Origin: Paenibacillus tundrae
Lineage (GTDB): Bacteria; Bacillota; Bacilli; Paenibacillales; Paenibacillaceae
Reading direction: 5' to 3'
Length of the DNA: 64,000 nucleotides
Assembly (NCBI RefSeq): GCF_030812775.1
Contig: NZ_JAUSTI010000008.1
Span: forward strand, 1 to 64,000
The notes beneath the pieces were generated by a model. That model was not told where the DNA came from. It made no database searches and saw only the letters and a program-made list of their open reading frames with translations. Below, piece after piece: positions 47,772-57,574 of this stretch (within the stretch, counting starts at the first letter, position 1; each line of letters opens with the position of its first letter). A program made the translations under genes and the position numbers.

Positions 47772-47882
47772 TCAAAGAAGCCCACCTAACAATCGCAACC
47801 AACCGATGATGGCAATCCACAGTGGGCAGCTAAAGGCAATGCCCCATGCAAGCCCTTTCAATAAACTCCGATTCATTTCCAC
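47772..47882 (-). CDS. 36-residue hydrophobic small protein
   Basis: A GTG with AAAGGAG 9 bases before it opens a frame reading MEMNRSLLKGLAWGIAFSCP, then LWIAIIGWLRLLGGLL, a single amphipathic to membrane-spanning helix. Below the usual length cutoff, but the ribosome site and helix composition are convincing. It lies alone upstream of the shared terminator at 47670-47708. The function is unknown. Confidence 0.5.
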   Translation of the reverse strand: MEMNRSLLKGLAWGIAFSCPLWIAIIGWLRLLGGLL

Positions 47883-48080
47883 GAACAACGACTCCTTTCA
47901 TCAGGGGGATAGTCGCAGTATCGGTATTATCATATGAATTGATACCCATTTTCATTCGTCAGAAGAGTATTCATTTCCTGCTTTTCTTCCGCATATTCAT
48001 GGATTGGGGCTAAGTAACCTGATATACTATGACTACTGATTGATATAGGGAACCTGATTCACCGCACGAAAGGAGATTTT

Positions 48081-48341
48081 ATGATGGCCAAATCGAAAAA
48101 AAACACACCTGCTCCCAAGGCAGCTCAGGATAAACCAACGACCTTGAAGGATCTGCTAAGCAGTGATGTGCTTGAGAAATTAAAGGCTCAGGCAGATGAA
48201 GCCAAAGCCGCAGAAGCTGAACGGAAAGAGCAAGAGCGCATCAAGGCAGACGAAGCACGCAAGGCCGAGCAGAAGCGCCGAGATAATGATTTTGAATATT
48301 TATTAAATAACAGCTCTCTGGATTGGAAAAAACATAAATAA
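48081..48341 (+). CDS. yqkE: YqkE-like DUF3886 protein
   Basis: This 86-residue protein is charged and helical. A Lys-rich N-terminus leads into LKDLLSSDVLEKLKAQADEA and the Ala/Glu/Lys-rich helix KAAEAERKEQERIKADEARK. It ends FEYLLNNSSLDWKKHK, the hallmark of YqkE-type proteins. AAAGGAG precedes two consecutive ATG codons; either could be the start. The function is unknown. Confidence 0.8.
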   Translation: MMAKSKKNTPAPKAAQDKPTTLKDLLSSDVLEKLKAQADEAKAAEAERKEQERIKADEARKAEQKRRDNDFEYLLNNSSLDWKKHK

Positions 48342-48365
48342 GTTGCTTTTATGTAGGTACAGGCC

Positions 48366-48397
48366 TGGAATCGCACAGCGGTTCTGGGTCTTTTTCA
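48366..48397 (+). terminator. Weak terminator after yqkE
   Basis: CCTGGAATCGC pairs imperfectly with GCGGTTCTGG and is followed by TCTTTTTC. Confidence 0.45.
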
Positions 48398-48548
48398 ATT
48401 TCGAGGGCACTAATCGCATGTTCTTCTTCCCTTCAACGGTATAAGTTGCCGAGTTCCTCTCCCCTTCTGATTCACTAGCTATGGGTCGGGTATGTAGAAA
48501 TAGAGAAGATACTTAATATGCATATCTATTATAAACGGAGGGATCAGG

Positions 48549-49343
48549 ATGACTGAACAACGTTTAGAAGGTAAAGTAGCTATTGTTACAGGAGGTGGAT
48601 CAGGTATAGGTCAAGCAACTGCCATCCGATTTGCCGAGCACGGCGCTAAAGTGTATTTGCTGGATCGGACACCCGAGAATGCGGAAGAAACAAAAAACTC
48701 CATTGAAAATATCGGTGGCGAGGCACACGTTATCGAATGTGATATATCTAAGCCCGACCAGGTACAGCAGGCCATCACTCAGGTTGCAGAAAGCGCTGGC
48801 CAATTGGATATCGTCTTTGCTAATGCAGGTATCAATGGTTCAATGGCACCTATCGAAACGATGGAAATCGAAGACTGGGATCAGACCATGGAGATCAATA
48901 TGCGGGGTACCTTTGCAACGATTAAATATGCGATCCCCCATATGAAGGAACATGGCGGCAGTATGATCATTACAAGTTCAATCAATGGTAATCGCGTGTT
49001 CTCTAATATCGGATTTTCTGCATACGCTTCCAGCAAAGCTGGACAAACTGCATTTACGAAGATGGCCGCACTCGAACTTGCGCAATATAAAATCCGCGTA
49101 AATGCCGTCTGTCCGGGCGCAATCGATACCAATATTGACGATAATACCTATCCATCCGATGACCTTAAGGAAGTTCAGATTCCTGTCGAGTTCCCTGAAG
49201 GGCATGAGCATCCATTGAAGGATGAGGCCGGTTCTTCTAAGCAGGTAGCCAACGTGGTGCTCTTCCTCGCTTCGGATGAGTCTTCCCATGTAACGGGTAC
49301 ACGCATCTATGTCGATGGTGCAGAATCCTTGTTACGCGGATAA
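48549..49343 (+). CDS. SDR-family NAD(P)-dependent oxidoreductase
   Basis: This 264-residue Rossmann-fold enzyme has the cofactor motif VTGGGSGIGQATA, then FANAGING and the catalytic Ser-Tyr-Lys set (ITSSINGN, then YASSKAGQ). The C-terminal sequence VTGTRIYVDGAESLLRG is classical for SDR dehydrogenases. It is a single gene with its own terminator. The substrate is not predictable; glucose 1-dehydrogenase-like and 3-oxoacyl reductase-like proteins both share these features. Confidence 0.92.
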   Translation: MTEQRLEGKVAIVTGGGSGIGQATAIRFAEHGAKVYLLDRTPENAEETKNSIENIGGEAHVIECDISKPDQVQQAITQVAESAGQLDIVFANAGINGSMAPIETMEIEDWDQTMEINMRGTFATIKYAIPHMKEHGGSMIITSSINGNRVFSNIGFSAYASSKAGQTAFTKMAALELAQYKIRVNAVCPGAIDTNIDDNTYPSDDLKEVQIPVEFPEGHEHPLKDEAGSSKQVANVVLFLASDESSHVTGTRIYVDGAESLLRG

Positions 49344-49367
49344 TAAGGATTTCTAATCCTAAACTTA

Positions 49368-49408
49368 ATAATCCCGCTAGCGCCTGTGACAGGTTGCTAC
49401 GGGATTAT
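49368..49408. terminator. Terminator between SDR and TIGR02206-type gene
   Basis: ATAATCCCGCTAGC pairs with GCTACGGGATTAT with one mismatch. It serves two convergent genes. Confidence 0.85.
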
Positions 49409-49432
49409 ACTATACATATACCATGATGCTTC

Positions 49433-50194
49433 TCAGAACGTCGTACCTCTACCTCTCTTCATCCGGTTTTTTACTCGTTCTGGAATGGCAAAGAATAAAC
49501 CATACATCAATGAGAACATCACCATGGCAAGAATCTCTTCTCCTAAAATATAGACAGGATAAGGCCCTAACAGGTCAAGCACTGAAGCCGTATCAGGCTT
49601 GTGTCGAAGAAACATATAATTCGCATCAAGGATTACATCCATAATATATACAACGAATGCCGCCACATTAACGAATACCATGGAAGCCACAACAGATCGC
49701 CAGGTTGGACGAAGCTGTTCTACCCAAGTCATATAGAGTAAAGCAAGAATAATACAGGCATGTGCAGTAAAAAATTGAATAAAACGAAAATGTGGATAAG
49801 CATATCCCAAGTTTGGTGTCACAATCGCCATAAGAGCTCCCGCAATGCCAGCAAAGAGCAACGCACTATGCAACAAGCGACTACGAGTTAACAAAACAAT
49901 CCCGGATAGCAGCAACGAAATGCTACACAGTTCAAGAGGTAACGAGGTTCGTAGGCTCCATACACCTCCATAGATGTACCAGGCCTGCAGCACAATCTCA
50001 CAGCCGAACATGAACAAAGCCAGATAGATACGTATGTTCCGCCTTGTGCGATCAGACGTTGCTCTCAATTCGTTTCGAAACAGATATGTTAATAAGAGTC
50101 CAATGGCTATACATGCCATGGCCCACAGATGTGATTTGGAAAAAAAGATAAAGGGTTCAGCGTCATACGGGTCGAGCCATGAGGAAAATGCCAT
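49433..50194 (-). CDS. YwaF/TIGR02206-family membrane protein
   Basis: This 253-residue integral membrane protein has about seven hydrophobic helices. Family markers are HLWAMACIAIGLLLTYLF, LPLELCSISLLLSGI, and GYAYPHFRFIQFFTAHACII; the last resembles the conserved P-x-F-x-x-x-F-x-x-H pattern. The C-terminal end is basic. The family has no established function. It is convergent with the SDR gene. Confidence 0.82.
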   Translation of the reverse strand: MAFSSWLDPYDAEPFIFFSKSHLWAMACIAIGLLLTYLFRNELRATSDRTRRNIRIYLALFMFGCEIVLQAWYIYGGVWSLRTSLPLELCSISLLLSGIVLLTRSRLLHSALLFAGIAGALMAIVTPNLGYAYPHFRFIQFFTAHACIILALLYMTWVEQLRPTWRSVVASMVFVNVAAFVVYIMDVILDANYMFLRHKPDTASVLDLLGPYPVYILGEEILAMVMFSLMYGLFFAIPERVKNRMKRGRGTTF

Positions 50195-50495
50195 ACGTCT
50201 CTCCTTTCACTCCCGAATGAGCGAAGATCATTCTGGTATATTTTTCATTTTGCCATCGTTCTATCCGATTGTCCATTATCTCTTTTCCAGTTCATCCGGG
50301 CTGACAATAAGAAGCCTAACCGTCATCAACTTACCTGTTGCTTTGTTATTATCTTTATGTTAAGATAAATCCAAGAACAAAACAAACTAAAAGTTAGTAA
50401 CTTAAATTAGTTCATGATAAAAATAAATTGACAAACATTTCTCATCTATAACACCGATCACTGTACTACATCCACACTACTTAGGAGGAATTCAT
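50195..50495. other. Divergent region upstream of the dioxygenase gene
   Basis: No gene is seen. A 13-base palindrome AAGTTAGTAACTT (50391-50403), followed by AAATTAGTT, may be an operator for a MarR- or DUF24-type quinone/electrophile regulator. A TTGACA occurs at 50429-50434. Confidence 0.4.
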
Positions 50496-51470
50496 ATGTT
50501 AATCAAAGGACTTCACCACGTATCGGCTTTAACTGCACGTGCTTCTAATAACTATCAATTCTATACCAATGTCTTGGGTCTTCGCCTGATCAAAAAGACG
50601 GTCAATCAAGACGATGTATCTGTATACCACCTGTTCTATGGTGACGAAAAAGGGAACCCTGGCACAGAGCTTACCTTCTTCGAGATTCCAATGGCTGGTG
50701 AGACACGCGAAGGCGTGAACAGCATCTCAGCAACATCCCTGCGTGTTCCGAGCGACGCAGCACTCACGTACTGGCTACAACGTTTCGATGAGTACGAAGT
50801 ACCTCACGGTGAAATTACGGAGCGGGGTGGCCGCTTGACCCTTTCATTTACCGACTTCGAGAAGCAGCGTTTGATTCTGGTCTCAGATGAACACAATACA
50901 GGTGTCCCTGGTGGAAAACCGTGGGATCGAAGCCCAGTGCCTGCTGAATTCGGTATTATTGGTCTTGGTCCAATTCATCTGACCGTTCAAGATGCGTCGC
51001 TGACAATTCCTGTTCTTACGGATCTACTCGGCTTCCGCTCTAAAGGTTCATACCCTGCTCTGGTTGCAGGCCAACCCGACATTCTGGTCTTTGAATCCGG
51101 TGACGGCGGAAGTGGTACTGAAGTGCATGTCGAAGAACGAAACGACTTGCCGATCGAACGTCCTGGTCGAGGAAGCGTTCACCATGTTGCCTTCCGTGTA
51201 GACAACGAAGAGGAATTGAAACAATGGGTAGACCGTGTAAGTAACTTCAAATTCCCGAACTCAGGTTTTGTAGATCGCTTCTACTTCCGTTCCCTGTATT
51301 TCAGAGAAGCCAATGGCATTCTGTTCGAGCTTGCCACGGACGGCCCTGGTTTTGATACAGACGAAGAACTTGAATTTCTCGGTGAATCTCTAGCCCTGCC
51401 GCCATTCTTGGAAGGCCGCCGCAAAGAGATTGAAGCACAACTCAAACCACTTGATACCGTTATTCGTTAA
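50496..51470 (+). CDS. Ring-cleaving dioxygenase, MhqO/MhqA type
   Basis: This 324-residue protein contains two VOC/glyoxalase modules. It begins MLIKGLHHVSALTARASNNY, with the first metal His in GLHHVS. The second module repeats the pattern with GPIHLTVQD and a late FELATDG Glu region. AGGAGG lies 7 bases before the ATG. Related MhqO and MhqA proteins act on hydroquinones and catechols and protect against quinone stress. It is monocistronic. Confidence 0.9.
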   Translation: MLIKGLHHVSALTARASNNYQFYTNVLGLRLIKKTVNQDDVSVYHLFYGDEKGNPGTELTFFEIPMAGETREGVNSISATSLRVPSDAALTYWLQRFDEYEVPHGEITERGGRLTLSFTDFEKQRLILVSDEHNTGVPGGKPWDRSPVPAEFGIIGLGPIHLTVQDASLTIPVLTDLLGFRSKGSYPALVAGQPDILVFESGDGGSGTEVHVEERNDLPIERPGRGSVHHVAFRVDNEEELKQWVDRVSNFKFPNSGFVDRFYFRSLYFREANGILFELATDGPGFDTDEELEFLGESLALPPFLEGRRKEIEAQLKPLDTVIR

Positions 51471-51491
51471 TCTGATGGCGTAACTATGTTG

Positions 51492-51562
51492 AAAAAACGA
51501 TTATCGTCTGTCTCCCATACCACTACTATCATGGGGTGTGGGAGGCGCGATAATCGTTTTTA
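51492..51562. terminator. Terminator after the dioxygenase gene
   Basis: AAAAACGATTATCG pairs with CGATAATCGTTTTT; inner CTCCCA/TGGGAG adds stability. Confidence 0.9.
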
Positions 51563-51824
51563 TTTGCATAATGGTTCGTTTTCTTATTAATCCATCCCCC
51601 GGTGCAACTTTGAACGATTTGAGCGTTGTATTATTATGGTCTATGATTCTGACTTCCTGCGAACCGCCGAGCTCAGCCAACTCAAGGTGCAGTTGAGGTT
51701 TGTTTTTAGACAGCACAAAATGAGGCTGAACTTTCCCGATTTTTTTCAGCCCCACTGTTCGTGTCGTGCAGTTCATTCATTTGAATTGGTCTATTGAAGC
51801 TCATAATCAACTTTGGAATAACTC

Positions 51825-52673
51825 TTAATCAAAGGACTCTTCATATCCATCTTCGTATTCTTCATTCGTATAGTGCACGTTCACAGCTTTCCACTCGCCA
51901 TCCTCATAGCCATAAGCGAACTTCAATTCACCGCCATACACGGCAAAACCGTAGGCACCCGATACGGATACAACCAGCTGTCCGTTCTCCAAACCATAAT
52001 AAATGACATCACCAAACAGAAGTTGATCATAGTATTGCAGCCCTGCTGTGTCTTCCTGTATTCGAATGGGATCACCCTTAACCCCATCAATGGACACGTC
52101 AATAGCCACCTGGCCTGTCGTAACATTAATATTTGATTCCACATGCTGCTTCACAATATCTTCTAACGATTGCATCTTCATGACTGCCAACGTTTCAGGA
52201 TGAATAATGTATGCCTGGCCTAAATAAATCCCCGTTCCATGACCTTGCGTAAACATCACGACAATCTCTTTTTGCCCATCACCGTTCAGATCAATCTCAT
52301 GTATTTCCGGTTTGTTGCTTCCACCCTCTGCTGTCCAATCACTGAACTCGCGAGTTTTACCGTTTACTTCAAGTACTAAGCCTTTATATATATATCCAGA
52401 ACCCTCCACTTGCATTGGATATATCCGAATGGCATCATTTTCGGGAGCTACCGACACATACTCCTTGTTGCTTGGAGCAGATGTGTCCAGGCTCATTGCA
52501 TGTTCTTTTGTTGTTTCGATATCAGAAGCCACGACCGCTTCGGTCTGGCTGGATTGCTCATCTATGTTAAGCTGTTTTTGTTGTACATTGGTTGTTTTGG
52601 CAGCGGAAGTTGTACTAATTGTAGCTACCGCCAAAATAATCATCAGCAGGATACCTGTCCAAGTCGTTTTCAA
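51825..52673 (-). CDS. Secreted protein with FG-GAP-like motif, function unknown
   Basis: This 282-residue protein has a signal peptide (LLMIILAVATISTTSAA). A disordered Ser/Thr/Glu-rich stretch follows. A C-terminal domain with EIDLNGDGQKEIVVMFTQG has the DxNxDGxxE calcium-binding-like loop of FG-GAP/VCBS repeats. A TTG lies 9 bases after GAAGGAG. The gene is leftward and alone between the dioxygenase terminator and a chemoreceptor gene. No family function is known to me. Confidence 0.72.
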   Translation of the reverse strand: MKTTWTGILLMIILAVATISTTSAAKTTNVQQKQLNIDEQSSQTEAVVASDIETTKEHAMSLDTSAPSNKEYVSVAPENDAIRIYPMQVEGSGYIYKGLVLEVNGKTREFSDWTAEGGSNKPEIHEIDLNGDGQKEIVVMFTQGHGTGIYLGQAYIIHPETLAVMKMQSLEDIVKQHVESNINVTTGQVAIDVSIDGVKGDPIRIQEDTAGLQYYDQLLFGDVIYYGLENGQLVVSVSGAYGFAVYGGELKFAYGYEDGEWKAVNVHYTNEEYEDGYEESFD

Positions 52674-52851
52674 TATACTGGGCTCCTTCTTTTTTCATGG
52701 AATATGACTATTATACCGTCATTTATCGCCCAAGCGTTGCGTTTTTGTTAATGTTTAATAAAAATATCTTTACAAACTTTTCATTTTACGAAAGAACGTT
52801 CGGGTTTAACCAATATAAGCAAAATCCTAGCGTTTTTTTAGCAAATAAAGT

Positions 52852-52893
52852 AAAAAAACACTCCAGACACAGCTCAAGGCTGCATCCGGAATG
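52852..52893 (-). terminator. Terminator overlapping the second chemoreceptor's stop codon
   Basis: ATTCCGGATGCAGC and GCTGTGTCTGGAGTG form an imperfect stem on the reverse strand, then TTTTTTT. Confidence 0.65.
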
Positions 52894-54151
52894 CTTTGGT
52901 CTTGTCCATCAAACGATCCGTTAATTGTCTCAGCTCTTCAGCAGAAGAAGAAATTTCTTCCATAATCGCTGTTTCCTCATGTGCAGCACTCATAATCCGC
53001 TGAGCTTCATCTGAGAATGAACCGGCTTTACCTTGGATCTGCTTTACCTGGCTATGTGTCAATTCTACGCGACCGGTCTGATCTGCAATTTTCAGACCAA
53101 TATCGTGCGCGCCTCTCATAAACACTTCCACTGATCCCGTCAATTCCTGCAACGTTTGATCTACGTTAACCGTCCGCTGGGATTCATTCACGACAAGCCC
53201 ATGCTGTTCATGAATCAATTGGGCGGTGTCTCTAATTCGTTGCTGAACTCGGCTAATTAGCTCATTAATCCGATGTACCGAATCTTTACTCTCGTCTGCG
53301 AGTTTGCGAATCTGCTGTGCTACAACAGCAAATCCAGCGCCATCTTCCCCTGCTCGTGCAGCCTCTATGGATGCATTAAGGGCAAGAAGTCCCGTTTCTT
53401 CTGCAATATTCTTAACGGATTGCGTGATTGCTTCAATATCCGAAGCTTCCTTCTCAAGTAGAACCATAATGTCACGGGAACGGTTATGCGATACAGCCAG
53501 CTCGTCCATCCCTTTCATCAAGGAAGAGAAGGTCTGTTTTGTATGCTCTACCGAACGTTCCATCTGCCCGGACATTTCGGCCATTCCCATCGACTGATTC
53601 TGCATGCGTTGAAAATCGCCTAGCATCTCATCAGCAGTCACTAATGAATGCTGAGATGTCACTTTCTGCTCCTCTACGCCGACAGCAATATGATCTACCG
53701 CATCTGACATCATCTCGATCTGCTCGGCTGCCTGTGTAATGGCTTCACTTAGGGACTGAGCATTCTGCGAGGTTGTCCGCGTACTGTCCGCAATATCATT
53801 TACAATGCCGCGTAAATTCGTAACCATCGTCCGGAAAGCATCGTACAGAACCGTGAGTTCATCAGCGGTATGTCGCTGTGGAATTTCCGTAGTCAAATCT
53901 CCTGATGAAACTTGCTGTGCTGCTTTGGCCAGTCGTACAATTGGACGTGTGAGCCACCGTGATGCAAAATAACCGAGGATGCCGTTCCAGCATACCCCCA
54001 TCACCAGAACAACTGAAATGTATAACCAGCTTGGGATATTAAATGAGAACCAATCCTGGAGAAAAAATATAAAAAAGCCGCTAGTTCCATATGTAATAAG
54101 TGAAATCAATACCAGACCTGCGACTGTCTTTGCGCCTAAAGTCCATTTCAT
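52874..54151 (-). CDS. Methyl-accepting chemotaxis protein without periplasmic sensor
   Basis: This 425-residue chemoreceptor has two closely spaced helices (about 10-32 and 42-62), leaving only a ten-residue external loop. HAMP follows ([20 protein letters not shown]), then the cytoplasmic hairpin with [20 protein letters not shown] and [20 protein letters not shown]. Lacking an external ligand domain, it may sense membrane, cytoplasmic or energy signals. GAGGTG lies 5 bases before the ATG. Confidence 0.92.
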   Translation of the reverse strand: MKWTLGAKTVAGLVLISLITYGTSGFFIFFLQDWFSFNIPSWLYISVVLVMGVCWNGILGYFASRWLTRPIVRLAKAAQQVSSGDLTTEIPQRHTADELTVLYDAFRTMVTNLRGIVNDIADSTRTTSQNAQSLSEAITQAAEQIEMMSDAVDHIAVGVEEQKVTSQHSLVTADEMLGDFQRMQNQSMGMAEMSGQMERSVEHTKQTFSSLMKGMDELAVSHNRSRDIMVLLEKEASDIEAITQSVKNIAEETGLLALNASIEAARAGEDGAGFAVVAQQIRKLADESKDSVHRINELISRVQQRIRDTAQLIHEQHGLVVNESQRTVNVDQTLQELTGSVEVFMRGAHDIGLKIADQTGRVELTHSQVKQIQGKAGSFSDEAQRIMSAAHEETAIMEEISSSAEELRQLTDRLMDKTKAFRMQP

Positions 54152-54513
54152 ATTCGCACCTCGTAGTCCTTTTTTCCTATTTTACCAATCGTTATCTAAA
54201 ATACATGTGATATTTATCACTGAAAACGCTATTGTGAATACCCTTCCATCCTTATAGCGCATAATTTATAAGAAAAGATTCCCCCTTCAACTTCGCGCAC
54301 AAAACAGTTACATCAGTCCGTATCGAATTTTAATAACAATAAAATCATCTTATGTTGGCTTCAACGTCGGGTAATATTTTTAATTTAAATTATTTATCGG
54401 AATGTAGGCTCAAATGATTTAGCTTGGCATCCATTTTGCTTAAATGATATACTGAGTGCGCTTTGGCTATGCCAGAGTTGACCTATTTTTGGATGCCACT
54501 GGAGGCGAACGAA
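54152..54513. other. Divergent region between chemoreceptor and aspA
   Basis: No gene is seen. It is AT-rich and holds the sigma-54-type promoter of aspA at its right end. The upstream 120 bases should contain any enhancer-protein site, but I could not identify one. Confidence 0.5.
54424..54440 (+). promoter_or_regulatory. Sigma-54 (-24/-12) promoter of aspA
   Basis: TTGGCATCCATTTTGCT fits the consensus TGGCAY-N5-TTGC exactly, with GG and GC twelve bases apart. An overlapping sigma-A pair (TTGGCA, 18 bases, TATACT at 54448-54453) is also possible. The TGGCATCCA word recurs inverted at 54490-54498, next to the ribosome site. Confidence 0.75.
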
Positions 54514-55935
54514 ATGTCCACAAGGACTGAGAAAGACTTTATCGGTGAAAAAGAAATTCCTGACTATGCGTACTACGGAATACAGACGGTACGGGCAGTA
54601 GAAAACTTCCCCATTACCGGCGTTCCCGTGCATCGCGAACTGATCACGGCTCTGGCTGCTGTTAAAAAAGCAGCGGCAGTCACGAATATGGAATTAAAAA
54701 TGCTGCCACGCAAAATTGGCGATGTCATCGTTATGGCGGCCGAAGAAATGATGAAGGGTCATCATATTGATCATTTTATTGTAGACTCCATTCAAGGTGG
54801 TGCAGGTACCTCCATGAATATGAATATGAACGAAATTCTTGCCAATCGTGGACTGGAGCTGCTGCTGCAGAACAAAGGAGACTACTTCCACTGTAATCCC
54901 AACAATCATGTCAATATGTCCCAATCAACGAATGATGTCATTCCTACAGCTCTTCGCATCGCTGCATATCATCTGTCGGAAACCTTACTGAAGACAATGC
55001 AACGGCTTCAGGACGCCTTCCGTAAGAAGGAGCAGGAATTCGACGATGTTGTCAAAGTAGGACGTACCCACCTTCAGGATGCGGTGCCGATTCGACTTGG
55101 ACAAGAATTCGGCGCGTATGCTCGGGTGCTTGGTCGCGACATGGAACGTCTCGATTTTGCTAATCGTCGTCTGTTGACCATCAACCTTGGAGCAACGGCT
55201 GTAGGTACGGGTCTGAATGCCAAGCCGGAATACATCGTTAAGGTTACAGAGCATCTGGCGGATATTACGGGATTGAAGCTGCAAACGGCAGAGGATCTCG
55301 TAGATGCAACTCAGAATACAGATGCTTACATGGAACTGTCCGCTGCGCTAAAAGTATGTGCAGTGAATCTATCCAAAATCTGTAACGACATTCGTATGAT
55401 GGCTTCAGGCCCGCGTGCAGGCTTCAACGAACTGCGTCTGCCACCGCGCCAACCAGGCTCATCCATTATGCCGGGTAAAGTGAATCCTGTCATGGCGGAA
55501 GTCATTAACCAGGTATCCTTCCAGGTGATGGGTAATGACCATACCATCTGCATGGCTTGTGAAGCAGGTCAATTCGAACTGAATGTCATGGGTCCTGTCA
55601 TTGCCTTTAACTTGTTACAATCATTGAAAATCATGAATAATGGTATTGACGTGTTTACCCGTTATGCCGTCGAAGAGATGGAAGCAAACCGGGAACGCTG
55701 TGAAATCATTATGAATCAGAGCTTCAGTGTCATCACAGCTCTCAACCCACACCTCGGTTACGATGTGGCAGCCTCAATTGTAAAAGAAGCATTGAAGACA
55801 GGTGCTTCTCTGCAGGAAATCATTCTGGAGCGTGGTCTGTTGACCCCAGAAGAGCTTGAGGAAATTTTGCATCCAGAGCAGATGACAACACCAGGTATTG
55901 CTGGTGAGCGATTCCTGCTTAATATGGAGCAATAG
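54514..55935 (+). CDS. aspA: Aspartate ammonia-lyase
   Basis: This 473-residue enzyme converts L-aspartate to fumarate and ammonia. Diagnostic stretches are EKDFIGEKEIPDYAYYGIQT, NMSQSTNDVIPTALRIA, VGRTHLQDAVPIRLGQE, and the fumarase/aspartase signature GSSIMPGKVNP. The start is the ATG 8 bases after GGAGG; an in-frame extension from 54463 would overlap the promoter. A -24/-12 promoter precedes it, placing it under SigL control. A strong terminator follows. Confidence 0.97.
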   Translation: MSTRTEKDFIGEKEIPDYAYYGIQTVRAVENFPITGVPVHRELITALAAVKKAAAVTNMELKMLPRKIGDVIVMAAEEMMKGHHIDHFIVDSIQGGAGTSMNMNMNEILANRGLELLLQNKGDYFHCNPNNHVNMSQSTNDVIPTALRIAAYHLSETLLKTMQRLQDAFRKKEQEFDDVVKVGRTHLQDAVPIRLGQEFGAYARVLGRDMERLDFANRRLLTINLGATAVGTGLNAKPEYIVKVTEHLADITGLKLQTAEDLVDATQNTDAYMELSAALKVCAVNLSKICNDIRMMASGPRAGFNELRLPPRQPGSSIMPGKVNPVMAEVINQVSFQVMGNDHTICMACEAGQFELNVMGPVIAFNLLQSLKIMNNGIDVFTRYAVEEMEANRERCEIIMNQSFSVITALNPHLGYDVAASIVKEALKTGASLQEIILERGLLTPEELEEILHPEQMTTPGIAGERFLLNMEQ

Positions 55936-56009
55936 TTCGTTATTTTGTTAATATCGTTCAAACGAACGACTCGCCATCTGGACACACCACATATAACAAA
56001 ATAAAAAAT

Positions 56010-56053
56010 AACATCCCCTCTAGACCCATAATACTCGGTCTAGAGGGGATGTT
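56010..56053. terminator. Strong terminator between aspA and sigL
   Basis: A 17-bp perfect stem, AACATCCCCTCTAGACC with GGTCTAGAGGGGATGTT, lies between the convergent genes. Confidence 0.93.
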
Positions 56054-56109
56054 TATCGTCATTATTCAATTCAAGATAACGGATCACTGTGATAATGTCT
56101 GTTTCTTGT

Positions 56110-57417
56110 TTATCCCCACCGCTTACGTTCAAGCGAGGATAATATCTGGAGCTCTTCCCTGTACTTCGCGACCGTTCGACGCGAGAGGATGATGCCTTCC
56201 TTTTGCAGCAATGTAGCTAAGGCACTATCGGAGAACGGGCGATCTGCACGTTCCGTAGCAATCAATGCTTTTAACCTCAACTTTACTGCTGATGCCGAAA
56301 CCAGGTCTCCCTGTGTTGTTGCAATGCCTGAAGTGAAGAAAGCCTTCAATTCAAATACGCCATGCGGCGTTTGAATATACTTTCCGTGGACGGCGCGACT
56401 TACTGTTGACTCATGCATGCCAATCTTGTCAGCAACGGCCGCCATGCTCAGTGATTTTAATCCAGACGGCCCCTCAGACATAAACCGTTCCTGCTCCTCC
56501 AGTACCGCTGCCACCACGCGTATTAATGTCCCCCGCCGTAAATATACACTTCGAATGATTGCCCTTGCTTCTGCTGTACGTGCCAGCCAAGACTCATCCG
56601 TAGAAGAATCTCTGAACCAATGTGCATACTCTTCGTTAATCGATACTCGCGGAATACCTGCTGAGCACAGCCGAATACAAGTCACTCCGTTTCGAACAGC
56701 TACAGCCACATCCGGAATGATATAGTGCGGATACTCCTTGGAGCCAATGGAGCGGCAAGGCTTAGGGTTCAAACTCGAAATGTAATCATAAGCCTTCTGC
56801 GCTTGTTGAGAAGTGATCGCTAACCGTGCACCTGCTCGGACTGGATGGAAAGGAACTAATGCTTCCAGCCCTGCTTCCACCATCTGTTCCGCATAAGGAG
56901 CAGCAGATGGATCACGCTTTATCTGGAGAAGCAGACACTCGCATAAACTACGTGCGCCAACCCCCGCCGGGTCGAGCGATTGCAGCACATCCAATCCTGC
57001 CATCGCCGTATCCACGGATATACCGAGTAACGAAGATACCTCGGTCAGATCAACTGTGAGATAACCATCTTCATTGACGCAACCAGCCAAATATATTGCA
57101 ATTGCTCTCTGTTGTGCAGACAGTGCGAGCAACCGAATCTGTGATGCCAACAACTGTTCAAGCGTAGATTCAGCGCTTCTGATCTGGAGTAACGGATCAT
57201 AGGAAGAGCTTCCTCCACCTTGATTCAGCCGCGAAGGGATCCGAGCTACTCGTGCTGTGGTTTCTTCAATCTCTAGAACGGGATTGTCTGCTGCTGCATC
57301 CTGAAGATAACGAGCCAAATCCTGGCTGGACAACGTTAATACATGAATGGATTGTTTCATCTCTGGTGTAATGGACAGTCGTACACGCTGCTCCTGCACC
57401 AACTGCATTCCAAGCAT
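56110..57417 (-). CDS. sigL: RNA polymerase sigma-54 factor (SigL/RpoN)
   Basis: This 435-residue protein has the activator-interacting N-terminus (QRVRLSITPEMKQSIHVLTL) and the core-binding middle part with SLDPAGVGARSLCECLLLQI. The C-terminal DNA-binding region includes the RpoN box SRRTVAKYRE near residue 420. It directs polymerase to -24/-12 promoters and needs an enhancer-binding protein; one is encoded at 61044. AAGGAGG lies 7 bases before the ATG. It follows the P5C dehydrogenase gene on the same strand, with no clear terminator between them. Confidence 0.95.
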   Translation of the reverse strand: MLGMQLVQEQRVRLSITPEMKQSIHVLTLSSQDLARYLQDAAADNPVLEIEETTARVARIPSRLNQGGGSSSYDPLLQIRSAESTLEQLLASQIRLLALSAQQRAIAIYLAGCVNEDGYLTVDLTEVSSLLGISVDTAMAGLDVLQSLDPAGVGARSLCECLLLQIKRDPSAAPYAEQMVEAGLEALVPFHPVRAGARLAITSQQAQKAYDYISSLNPKPCRSIGSKEYPHYIIPDVAVAVRNGVTCIRLCSAGIPRVSINEEYAHWFRDSSTDESWLARTAEARAIIRSVYLRRGTLIRVVAAVLEEQERFMSEGPSGLKSLSMAAVADKIGMHESTVSRAVHGKYIQTPHGVFELKAFFTSGIATTQGDLVSASAVKLRLKALIATERADRPFSDSALATLLQKEGIILSRRTVAKYREELQILSSLERKRWG

Positions 57418-57574
57418 CCGTCTCCCTCCTTATCGGCAGTCTGAGAACTTGTATCGAAGCACGAACACATACATGTTGAACACACGGTGATTACATATTT
57501 TGAGCACATCATAACACAAGAATCTAGGGCATGTGCCCTTCGGCTGAATCCCATATCCGAGGCTTAGTACGTAT

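Noticed and set aside
51501..51776. 91-codon leftward frame after the dioxygenase gene
   Set aside because: The composition is somewhat protein-like, but there is no ribosome site and the end runs into the dioxygenase terminator; possibly a gene remnant.
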